NCBI GenBank assembly: GCA_947483545.1
Contig: CANKNP010000071.1
Coordinates: forward strand, 1-16,999
DNA: 16,999 bases
Source of the DNA: Deltaproteobacteria bacterium
GTDB lineage: Bacteria > Myxococcota > UBA796 > SXON01
Direction: 5' to 3'
Below the pieces are notes generated by a model. That model made no database searches. It was given only the letters and a program-made list of their open reading frames with translations, and was not told the origin of the DNA. Below, piece by piece: positions 7,772 through 13,571 of the stretch; position 1 is the first letter of the stretch; each line of letters begins with the position of its first letter. A program made the position numbers and the translations under genes.

Positions 7772-7946
7772 GCAAGCAGGCCAGGCTGCGGGCGGCTCGC
7801 CGGGATCTGGGCGCGGTTCACGCCGGCCGGAGAACGCCGCTTCGCACCGGCGCCGTCTCCCGGGAGGTTCGCGTTCAACCTCGCGCGTCCGCCCGCCCGG
7901 TGCCCAGCGGCGTGTCACGGCCCGGGCCGGCGGCGCGTAGAGGGCC

Positions 7947-8777
7947 GTGAGCCGCCCACCTTCCGAGCGTCCCGGCCCGCCGCTGGGGTACCTTGCGGGG
8001 GTGACCTTCCTGACGCTCTTCGCCCTCGCCGCCTGCCGAGAGGCCGGCCCCGAGCCTGACACAGCGGCGGAGCGCCACTGTGAGCTCTCGGAGCCCTGGC
8101 CCATCCAGAACGCGGACGATGTGGGCTTCGCGGCGGAGGTCGGATCCCCCAGCTTGGGGTACCTGCTGCTGTACGAGCCTAGGGTCAGCAACGCATTGCT
8201 GAACCTAGAAGAGCTGGCGGATTGTAGCGATCGTACAGACCTGGACGGTGTGGTGACCCTGACGGCCGCCTGTGAGACAGAGAACTTCGAGATCTCTGGC
8301 ACTGCCGTGTTCGATGGCAGCGCCGAGGACCTCTACACCGCCACCTACACCACGTTTCACTTCGTCGATCTGTCAGGCGAGACCGGCATGGCCTACGACG
8401 CGGACGGTACGTGGAGCCAGGCGACGACGGAGACCACCACAGACTGGGTCTGGGATCTCTCGCTGGCGCTCGCGGGGTCCGACCTCGACTACAACGTCGA
8501 GGCGACCTACGACGTCACGCTGGCCGAGGACCTCGATTCGGCCGACTGGGATGGGTACGTCCAGGTGCAGTCCCAGTCCATGTCTTCAGCGACGGGCGAC
8601 TTCTGCTGGCAGTGCACGCTCCTCGGAGATCTACAAGCCTACGAGTACACAAGCGACACCACGAGGATCTTCGGCGGCGCGGACGGGACCATCCACTGGG
8701 ACCTCACCGGTGGGTTCCACGAGTGTGGCGATGTCACGATCGGGGGAGCGGACGCGGGTCGGTACTGCGGGCCGTGA
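7947..8777 (+). CDS. Lipoprotein of unknown function, up to 276 aa
   Basis: This is a clear lipoprotein, with a hydrophobic segment ending in LFALAAC (lipobox LAAC, Cys30). The GTG at 7947 gives a 29-residue signal with two Arg. A GTG at 8001 would shorten it but leave a signal without basic residues, so I prefer 7947. The mature part is acidic and rich in Thr, Asp, Trp and Tyr with alternating patterns (for example TATYTTFHFVDLSGETG and YNVEATYDVTLAEDL), which suggests a beta-sandwich or barrel-like surface protein. Cys residues near the end (FCWQC, HECG, YCGP) may form disulfides. A 175-nt gap without a recognisable promoter separates it from the upstream gene. It is convergent with the Nfu-type gene. 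I recognise no family. Confidence 0.75.
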   Translation: MSRPPSERPGPPLGYLAGVTFLTLFALAACREAGPEPDTAAERHCELSEPWPIQNADDVGFAAEVGSPSLGYLLLYEPRVSNALLNLEELADCSDRTDLDGVVTLTAACETENFEISGTAVFDGSAEDLYTATYTTFHFVDLSGETGMAYDADGTWSQATTETTTDWVWDLSLALAGSDLDYNVEATYDVTLAEDLDSADWDGYVQVQSQSMSSATGDFCWQCTLLGDLQAYEYTSDTTRIFGGADGTIHWDLTGGFHECGDVTIGGADAGRYCGP

Positions 8778-8828
8778 CAGTCACCCCGGCCGGACCTCGC
8801 CGACGCCCGCGCCGTCGAAGGACCGCCT

Positions 8829-9362
8829 TCAGTCCACCTGAATGAGGCTGTTCATCGCCGGGAATTCTTCCTTCAGCAGCGCCTCGACGCCCATCTTCAT
8901 GGTCAGGATCGAAGAGGGGCAGGTTGAGCACGAGCCGACGAGCTTCACGTAGATGTCGTTGTTCTCGATGCGCAAGAGCGTGATGTCGCCGCCGTCGCCC
9001 TGAAGCGCGGGCCGGACCATCTCGTCCATGATCTCCTGCACGGCTTCGAAGGTGAAGGCTGGGCCGGCCGTGTCGTCGGTCGGCGCCATGGGCGCAGCGA
9101 CGGCCGCGGGTGCCTCGACCTTCGCCGCGACATCGACGGCCGGCTCGACCTTCGCCGGGTTCTCCGCAGCAGGCTCCGCGGTCACGGGCTTCGCCGCCGC
9201 TTCCGCCTTGGCCACGGCCTCGACCTTCGCCGCCGCCGCGGGGCTCACGGGCGCGCTCGCCGGGGCCTTCCACACAGGGGCTGGCACCGGCGCCGCCTCG
9301 GCCGCGGGCTCCATGCCAAAGACCTTCTTGATGCCACGCTTCAACGCAGAACGAATCACCAT
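8829..9362 (-). CDS. NifU C-terminal-domain (Nfu-type) Fe-S cluster carrier with Ala-rich N-terminal extension
   Basis: Residues 103-177 are a NifU-C domain: FTFEAVQEIMDEMVRPALQG, then a GGDI segment and the CSTCPSS motif (Cys145, Cys148), which bridges a [4Fe-4S] cluster between two subunits in this family. The protein is probably a scaffold or carrier that hands clusters to target proteins in the cytosol. The first 100 residues are not the A-type domain of NfuA. They begin with a short basic segment (SALKRGIKKVFG) and continue as a long Ala/Pro/Glu/Lys-rich, probably disordered tether. I chose the ATG at 9362. An ATG at 9383 and a GTG at 9428 in the same frame would add 7 or 22 residues, and no start has a clear ribosome site. 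It is divergent from the neighbouring Nudix gene. Confidence 0.88.
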   Translation of the reverse strand: MVIRSALKRGIKKVFGMEPAAEAAPVPAPVWKAPASAPVSPAAAAKVEAVAKAEAAAKPVTAEPAAENPAKVEPAVDVAAKVEAPAAVAAPMAPTDDTAGPAFTFEAVQEIMDEMVRPALQGDGGDITLLRIENNDIYVKLVGSCSTCPSSILTMKMGVEALLKEEFPAMNSLIQVD

Positions 9363-9455
9363 GCCTCCAGCACGACGTCCCATTGTACCCGCAGCCGGGC
9401 CGATGGCCAGCCCCGGTCGGTAGTCCACCCCGCGCTGCCCAGGTTATCCCGCGTC

Positions 9456-9845
9456 ATGTCCTCCGTACCCCACATCCGCGTCGTCGCCGCCGAGATCGAG
9501 CGTGCTGGCGAGTACCTCATCACGCAGCGCAGGCCAGAGGCCGCGTTGCCGCTGCTCTGGGAGTTCCCGGGCGGCCGCGTGCAGGAGGGCGAGAGCGACA
9601 CGGACGCCCTGCGCCGCACGGTCCGCGATCGGCTGGACGCCGGCGCGCAGATCGGGCATCGGGTCCTGCACGTCACCCACACCTACGAGGCGTACGCGCT
9701 CGACATGGTCGTGTATCGGTGCGCGCTCGTCGGCGTCCCCCGAGCCGCGAGGGTTCACGCCTTTCGCTGGGTTCGCCCCGAGGATTTTGGCCTCTACACG
9801 TTCCCCGGTGCCGACCAGCTGACCGTGGACGCGCTGCTCGGGTAG
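9456..9845 (+). CDS. MutT-like Nudix protein with degenerate Nudix box, 129 aa
   Basis: The fold is recognisable from the N-terminal strand, the QRRPEAALPLLWEFPGG segment (24-40, typical of MutT-type nucleotide-pool enzymes) and the closing FRWVRPEDF motif. The Nudix box would normally read Gx5Ex7REUxEExGU. Here Gly40, Glu46 and Arg54 are kept, but the REUxEExGU part reads RTVRDRLDA (54-62). The first catalytic Glu is Thr55, the paired metal-binding glutamates are Asp58 and Arg59, and Gly is Asp61. Hydrolase activity is therefore doubtful; a binding or regulatory role, or altered chemistry, is possible. Length is normal for MutT. It starts in a short divergent intergenic region shared with the Nfu-type gene, and it ends 8 nt before the convergent hsdR remnant. 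Confidence 0.85.
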   Translation: MSSVPHIRVVAAEIERAGEYLITQRRPEAALPLLWEFPGGRVQEGESDTDALRRTVRDRLDAGAQIGHRVLHVTHTYEAYALDMVVYRCALVGVPRAARVHAFRWVRPEDFGLYTFPGADQLTVDALLG

Positions 9846-9853
9846 ATGCCCGG

Positions 9854-10255
9854 TCAGGTCCCAACCCGCGCCCGCAAGTGCTCCCAGAGCCGCGAGTGGT
9901 TCAACAGGATGTCCGTGAGCCCCGCCCGCACGGCCTCGGAGTTGAGCGCCTGGGTGCTCATGACGTTGTGGGCGTCCAAGGCACTCATGATGGCGTTCAG
10001 AATCTCGCTCTTCAGGTCCGGCGAGCTGGCGAACTGCTCCTTGGAGTTGCTCGCGGCCTGCTGGATCAGCGTCTCCGACTCCAGGAGCTTCCCGAGGAGC
10101 ACCCGGTTCACGTAGACGAGCTTGTCCTGGTCGGTCAGCTCCCCCTCGAAGAGAGCGTTCACCCTCTCGATCAGCTCGCGCATGTACGCACGCTCCGGCT
10201 CGCGCACGAAGCCTGTACCCGCCTCGGTCAGCGGGTCGAGCTTGTCCGGCTCGCC
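9854..10255 (-). pseudogene. hsdR: hsdR C-terminal remnant (type I restriction endonuclease subunit)
   Basis: The last ~134 codons match the C-terminal helical region of type I restriction subunits: a DPLTEAGTGFVRE entry, ELIERVNALFEGELTDQDK, then the QQAASNSKEQFA signature and a LNAIMSALDAHNVMSTQAL helix before the stop. The nuclease and helicase motor domains, roughly 900 residues in intact HsdR, are absent. The open frame continues upstream to 10714, but there it merely reads through minisatellite and hairpin repeats, so its apparent 286-aa protein is not a real gene. The fragment lies on the same strand as, and downstream of, a frameshifted yhcG-like gene and an hsdM start, in the order expected for a degraded type I restriction-modification operon. 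It has no plausible function. Confidence 0.82.
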
Positions 10256-10260
10256 GAGGC

Positions 10261-10345
10261 CTCCCTCCTCTTCCCTCTGCGTCCTCTGCGCCCTCTGCGG
10301 TGAACTCTCCCCCCGCTGCGGTGAGCTCTCCCCCGCCAAGGTGCA
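10261..10345. repeat. CAGAGG-type minisatellite, block A
   Basis: The plus strand contains repeated CCTCTGCG-like units (CCTCTGCGTCCTCTGCGCCC and onward), then a near-duplicate of GCGGTGAACTCTCCCCCC as GCGGTGAGCTCTCCCCCG. On the minus strand this reads as CAGAGGxCGCAGAGG, a low-complexity element that recurs in many unrelated bacterial genomes and yields artefactual Arg/Gln-rich ORFs. It borders the truncated end of the hsdR remnant. Confidence 0.65.
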
Positions 10346-10379
10346 ATCCCCTGCGACGCGCCGATCACCCCACCGTCCC

Positions 10380-10425
10380 TGCCCCTCTCTGTGCCTCTGT
10401 GCCTCTGTGCGAGCCCTCTTCTCCC
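10380..10425. repeat. CAGAGG-type minisatellite, block B
   Basis: CTCTGTGC occurs three times in tandem (GTGCCTCTGTGCCTCTGTGC), within a pyrimidine-rich stretch. On the minus strand it reads GCACAGAGGCACAGAGG. It is the sister of block A with CA in place of CG. Between the two blocks (10346-10379) I see nothing recognisable. The stretch 10426-10535 is C-rich without a gene. Confidence 0.6.
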
Positions 10426-10539
10426 CCTCGTCACCCACACCCCGTGCGTCTCCCCCCTCTCCTCCCGCCCCACGCACGCCGACGACGACCGCGTATTGCG
10501 ACCCGGCAAGCACGCGCCCGCCAGACCGGCGACCCGCCA

Positions 10540-10564
10540 AAATCGTAGACGCCATCTGCGATTT
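10540..10564. repeat. Hairpin unit 1 of a three-copy family
   Basis: A 10-bp stem (10540-10549 with 10555-10564, one T-G wobble) encloses the 5-nt loop CGCCA. The element shares its arm sequence (AATCnnAGA ... TCTnnGATT) with the copies at 10591-10618 and 10624-10648. Confidence 0.6.
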
Positions 10565-10590
10565 CTCGACGGCGTAGAACGCAGGCAAAA

Positions 10591-10618
10591 TCCCAGATGC
10601 TGTGTGGCAAATCTGGGG
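10591..10618. repeat. Hairpin unit 2 of a three-copy family
   Basis: CCCAGAT (10592-10598) pairs with ATCTGGG (10611-10617) around a longer loop than in the sister units. The minus strand shares GCATCT.GGATTTTGC with unit 3, so this is a diverged copy of the same element. Confidence 0.5.
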
Positions 10619-10623
10619 GAGCA

Positions 10624-10648
10624 AAATCCGAGATGCCGTCTCGGATTT
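10624..10648. repeat. Hairpin unit 3 of a three-copy family
   Basis: AAATCCGAGA (10624-10633) and TCTCGGATTT (10639-10648) form a perfect 10-bp stem with loop TGCCG. This is the cleanest of the three units. It sits 63 nt downstream of the stop codon of the yhcG-like gene and might end transcription of that gene, or be a mobile REP-like element. Confidence 0.65.
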
Positions 10649-10710
10649 CTCCCGCCGCCTACGACTGCGACTCTGCGTGAGCCCGTCCCGCGCGTTGCAT
10701 GTGGAACGGC

Positions 10711-11767
10711 TCACGAGTCACCCTCTTCCGGGCCCAGATCACCCGACAACCCGGCCTCGATCTCCTCGATGCTCGGCAGGCTCGTGTCGAGGGGCTGCGG
10801 CAGCGAACGCAGAAGCTGATACTCGGCAACGCCGATCGGACTGGTCACCCTGGACAGGGCGTATTCGGCGACGACCCGGTTCCGGGAGCGGCAAAGGAGC
10901 AGCCCAACAGTCGCTTGGTCCCCGGGCGTCCTCAGCTGAGCGTCCACAGCCGTGAGGTAGAAGTTCAGCTGCCCTGCATGCTCCGGCTTGAACGCCTGCG
11001 CCTTCAGCTCAACCACGACGTAGCAGTGCAGGCGCGTGTGATACAGGAGGAGGTCTACGAAGAACTCTTCCCCAGCGACCTCGATTCGGACCTGGCGACC
11101 GACGAACGCGAACCCCGCACCAAGCTCCAACAGGAAACGGGTCACATGCCGGATGAGGGCCCCTTGCCCCTTCGATGTCGCGCTCGTGCGCCTCGGGGCC
11201 AAGGCCGAGAAAATCGAAGTGGTAGGGGTCTTTGAGGACGTTCGCGGCGGCGCCGGCGAGATCCGGGGCCAACGTAGTGTCAAAGTTGGTGATCGCGGCG
11301 CCTTCTCGGCGATGGAGCTGGTCCCGGATCTGAACCGCCAGGAGGTCGCGACTCCACGCGCGGGCCAGCGCCTGCTCGGCGTACCATCCCCGAAGGGCGG
11401 GCCCCTCTAACTTCGTCAGAATTGTGATCAGGTGGCCCCAGGGCAATTGGTCAACGGTGCGTTGACCAATTCGCCCGTCGGGGCACTCCTGCGCGAAGAA
11501 GCGCATGTACTTCAGGTTCGAGGCGGACAGCCCCTTCATCTCCGGAAACTCCGCACGCAGGTCCGCCGACAGCCGATCGATGACCTTCGCGCCCCACCCC
11601 TGGCGGCTCTGCCGGTCCACGATGTCCAGGCCGATGTGGTGGTAGAGCCGGATCTGCTCGCCGTTCGCGGCCAGCAACGCCCGTTGACGAGCGCCGTGGA
11701 TGCGCTGCTTCAGGTCGGCCAGCCAGCCGGCGTAGTCGAGCGGAAGGGCGAGAGCCTCGGTCGTCAT
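10711..11767 (-). pseudogene. yhcG: yhcG-like PD-(D/E)XK nuclease gene (DUF1016) with a single-base frameshift
   Basis: From the ATG at 11767, residues 1-202 match the DUF1016 N-terminal domain: YAGWLADLKQRI, LYHHIGLDIVDRQ..GWG, LSASNLKYMRFFA, LPWGHLITIL, and a PYHFDFLGLG linker. The frame then fails. The nuclease domain continues in another frame (10711-11160) with ALIRHVTRFLLELGAGFAF, EEFFVDLLLYH and VVVELK, giving predicted catalytic Asp238, Glu253 and Lys255 after correction. Dropping one C from the CCCC run at 11160-11163 restores a protein of about 351 aa, the normal family length. DUF1016 proteins are often encoded inside type I restriction-modification operons, which fits the hsdM and hsdR fragments on either side. 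The shift may be real decay or a homopolymer sequencing error. The ATG overlaps the stop of the small upstream ORF (ATGA). Confidence 0.87.
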
Positions 11768-11880
11768 CCCGGCAACCCCGCGATCCTCAGGTCGAGCGGC
11801 GACGTGTTGAAGAAGAGCTGGCCGGACTTCTTGAGATCCGCGACCGACCAGATGAAGGAGGAGAGGTTGGGGTCGGACAT
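11764..11880 (-). pseudogene. hsdM: hsdM N-terminal remnant, 38-codon ORF
   Basis: The ORF starts MSDPNLSSFIWSVADL, which closely resembles the usual N-terminus of type I N6-adenine methyltransferase subunits (HsdM). It then departs into KKSGQLFFNTSPLDLRIAGL and stops after 38 codons. All methylase motifs are missing, so this is a start fragment joined to unrelated or internally deleted sequence. Its TGA (11764-11766) overlaps the ATG of the yhcG-like gene as ATGA, so if transcribed it could serve as a leader for that gene. The match rests on only about 16 residues. Confidence 0.6.
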
Positions 11881-11994
11881 TGGAAGGGCTTACCGGCGGG
11901 GAAGTGGGGGATCGGCGCCTGCGTCCGTGCGGACAAGCGGGAAGGTATCGCGAGGGCGGGACCGGGTTGGCTCGCCAGGAGCTTTACCCTGCAC

Positions 11995-12168
11995 GTATCA
12001 CCTGTCATGTATCACACCCCTTGTATCACCCGCGCTGCATCACCCCCGCTGCATCACCCCCGCTGCATCACCCGCGCTGTATCACCCGCGCTGTATCACC
12101 CGCGCTGTATCACATCGCCAGGTGATGTATCACCTACCAGGTATGATCCCTGCTGGATCCCGCCGATG
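11995..12168. repeat. 14-bp tandem repeat array (GTATCACCCGCGCT)
   Basis: The core G(T/C)ATCAC recurs at 11995, 12009, 12023, 12037, 12051, 12065, 12079, 12093 and 12107, each exactly 14 nt apart. After one 20-nt step it recurs at 12127, with decayed units at 12141 (GTATGAT) and 12155 (GGATCCC), again 14 nt apart. The best units read GTATCACCCGCGCT, with C for T at position 2 in three of them. The period is not a multiple of three and there are no spacers. The array fills much of the 425-nt gene-free stretch 11881-12305 between a divergent hsdM start and a lipoprotein gene. The rest of that stretch (11881-11994, 12169-12254) shows nothing I can name. Confidence 0.85.
12120..12135. promoter_or_regulatory. 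Perfect inverted repeat inside the 14-bp array
   Basis: AGGTGAT (12120-12126) and ATCACCT (12129-12135) are perfect 7-bp arms around GT. The left arm is created by the extra 6 nt in the only 20-nt unit of the array, so one repeat core faces its own reverse complement. This is the shape of a dimeric protein-binding site, but binding is inference only. Confidence 0.4.
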
Positions 12169-12254
12169 CGACCGGGCGGTTCAGGGCCGGGTTGGGACTG
12201 TGTCGCTGGGACGAAGCCCGCCAATCCCTTCGTGTCCTGGCGTTCTCGCCGCAG

Positions 12255-12284
12255 TTGCCGAACTCCCCCCTTCGGGGCTACGCT
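12255..12284 (+). promoter_or_regulatory. Candidate promoter for the Asp-rich-linker lipoprotein gene
   Basis: TTGCCG (12255-12260) and TACGCT (12279-12284) are 18 nt apart and the -10 ends 21 nt before the ATG at 12306. GGAG at 12296-12299 is a fitting ribosome site, 6 nt from the start. A short CCCC-TTC-GGGG hairpin (12267-12277) lies within the spacer. Confidence 0.35.
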
Positions 12285-12305
12285 GGCGCTCTGTCGGAGT
12301 CCTCT

Positions 12306-13007
12306 ATGCGCGCTCTCCTGTTCCCTTGTGTCCTCGCGCTCTCCGGCTGCGGCCCCGGGTCCAAGGCGATCGTGCTCTACGGGGACACAGCGGGGACGCA
12401 GGACTCCGCGGACGCGGACACCGATGCGGACGCCGACGCCGATAGCGACACGGACGCGGATTCGGACTCCGACGCGGATTCGGACGCCGATACGGATACC
12501 GACGCGGATTCCGACACCGATTCCGATTCGGACACCGACACGGACACGGACACCGACACAGATTCGGACACCGACGCCGACACCGAGCCCGCCCCCTCCG
12601 CGGACATGACGTCGTGGACGGGCACCCAGCGATTCACCTACGACGAGTGGTTCGGGTCCTGCGACGAGTCGTTGACCGTGACGGCGACGTTGCTCTCCGA
12701 ATCCAGCGCGGAGTGGGCCGCCGCCGCGACGGCTTGCCCGGATTGCGATGCATTTTACGACGTCGGATATTCCAGCGACTGGGTGTGCAGCTGGATCCAG
12801 CTCATCAACTATGTGCATGGGCTGACCTTTGTGGGCAGCGTGGCGGAGACCAGCATCCTGTACCCCAACTACAGCGAGGGCTACGACGTCTACGGGCAGG
12901 ACCTCGCCGGGGACTTTGACGGCTTCACCTTCGACTACGAGATCGCGATTGACTTGTACGGCGTGGCGCTCCAGGTGGACGGCGACGGCACGTTCCCCGA
13001 GCTGTGA
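12306..13007 (+). CDS. Lipoprotein with long acidic Asp-Ser/Thr/Ala repeat linker, 233 aa
   Basis: The start is the ATG at 12306, which has a GGAG site 6 nt upstream. The frame is open further upstream, but that part lacks a signal and overlaps the promoter. The signal peptide ends in ALSGC (Cys15), a good lipobox. Residues 33-93 are an almost pure alternation of Asp with Ala, Ser or Thr, encoded by hexanucleotide-like GACnCn repeats. Such stretches act as extended surface tethers. The remaining 140 residues form an acidic, Tyr/Trp-rich domain with Cys in [15 protein letters not shown] and VCSW, perhaps paired as disulfides. The function is unknown; it is probably an anchored surface or periplasmic domain. 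Its stop overlaps the GTG of the Nudix hydrolase gene, an odd pairing of an exported and a cytosolic product. Repeat number in the linker is likely to vary between strains. Confidence 0.83.
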   Translation: MRALLFPCVLALSGCGPGSKAIVLYGDTAGTQDSADADTDADADADSDTDADSDSDADSDADTDTDADSDTDSDSDTDTDTDTDTDSDTDADTEPAPSADMTSWTGTQRFTYDEWFGSCDESLTVTATLLSESSAEWAAAATACPDCDAFYDVGYSSDWVCSWIQLINYVHGLTFVGSVAETSILYPNYSEGYDVYGQDLAGDFDGFTFDYEIAIDLYGVALQVDGDGTFPEL

Positions 13008-13546
13008 GCGACGTTCGACCGACACGCAGTCGTCGTGAAATTCACGTCGGTCGCGTAGGGCGCTTCGGGGTCGAGGAGGTCGATCTTCCCAACGGGGAAC
13101 GCGTGCAGCTCGAGATCCTGCGCCATCCGGGGGCTGCTGCCGTGGTCCCCATGCATGACGATGGGTCGTTCACCCTGATTCGTCAATATCGCCACGCGGG
13201 CGGTGGCACGATTTGGGAGGTTCCGGCGGGGAAGTTGGAGCCTGGCGAGGATCCAGCCGCTTGTGCTGCGCGGGAGTTGGCCGAGGAGGCAGGGCTTTCG
13301 GGCGTCCTCACCCCCATCCTGCCGCTGCTCACGACCCCGGCGTTCACCGACGAGGTGATTCACCTGTTCCTCGCGCGATCCCTGCGGCCGGTGCCGCTGG
13401 CGTTGGAGGCCGACGAGGTGATCGAGCCAGTGCGGTTGTCGCGCGCCGAGGTCGAGGCGCTGATCGATGCGGGGGAGATTCGGGATGGCAAGACGTTGGT
13501 GGCGCTTTTGTGGGTGTTTCGGTCCGGCGCGGGACCCTCCGAGTGA
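13004..13546 (+). CDS. Nudix hydrolase, ADP-ribose pyrophosphatase type, 180 aa
   Basis: This is a cytosolic Nudix enzyme with an intact box: [17 protein letters not shown] (76-92) followed by AEEAGL, fitting Gx5Ex7REUxEExGU in full. The layout matches ADP-ribose pyrophosphatases: an N-terminal strand pair, [19 protein letters not shown] (46-64) before the box, and an [17 protein letters not shown] segment after it. It probably hydrolyses ADP-ribose or another nucleoside-diphosphate sugar to AMP and a phosphosugar, but the exact substrate cannot be read off. The GTG at 13004 overlaps the TGA of the lipoprotein gene, so translation is probably coupled. It is convergent with the GNAT-like gene, with only 25 nt between them and no clear terminator. 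Confidence 0.92.
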   Translation: MSDVRPTRSRREIHVGRVGRFGVEEVDLPNGERVQLEILRHPGAAAVVPMHDDGSFTLIRQYRHAGGGTIWEVPAGKLEPGEDPAACAARELAEEAGLSGVLTPILPLLTTPAFTDEVIHLFLARSLRPVPLALEADEVIEPVRLSRAEVEALIDAGEIRDGKTLVALLWVFRSGAGPSE

Positions 13547-13571
13547 CCCCGAGTGACCAGAAGTGAGTTTG

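Noticed and set aside
7772..7946. Possible terminator or promoter between DUF1704 and the next lipoprotein
   Set aside because: There are GC-rich self-complementary patches such as GGCCCGGGCC near 7919, but no T-tract and no convincing -35/-10 pair.
6188..8302. 704-codon minus-strand open frame
   Set aside because: It runs antisense to three supported plus-strand genes (a lipoprotein, DUF1704 and the start of another lipoprotein) and has only low-complexity Arg/Gly/Ala content.
10256..10714. N-terminal part of the apparent 286-aa frame leading into the hsdR fragment
   Set aside because: The frame merely reads through three hairpin units and two minisatellite blocks. HsdR homology begins only near 10255.
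11995..12168. CRISPR array
   Set aside because: The units are 14 bp, directly adjacent and without unique spacers, and no cas gene is present.
11880..12609. Plus-strand open frames across the 14-bp array
   Set aside because: A 14-nt period shifts the reading frame each unit. The products are artefactual Cys/His/Ser repeats and lack start signals.
12096..13025. Minus-strand 309-codon frame
   Set aside because: It is antisense to the lipoprotein with its acidic linker. The Val/Arg/Gly repeats are the mirror of the Asp repeats.
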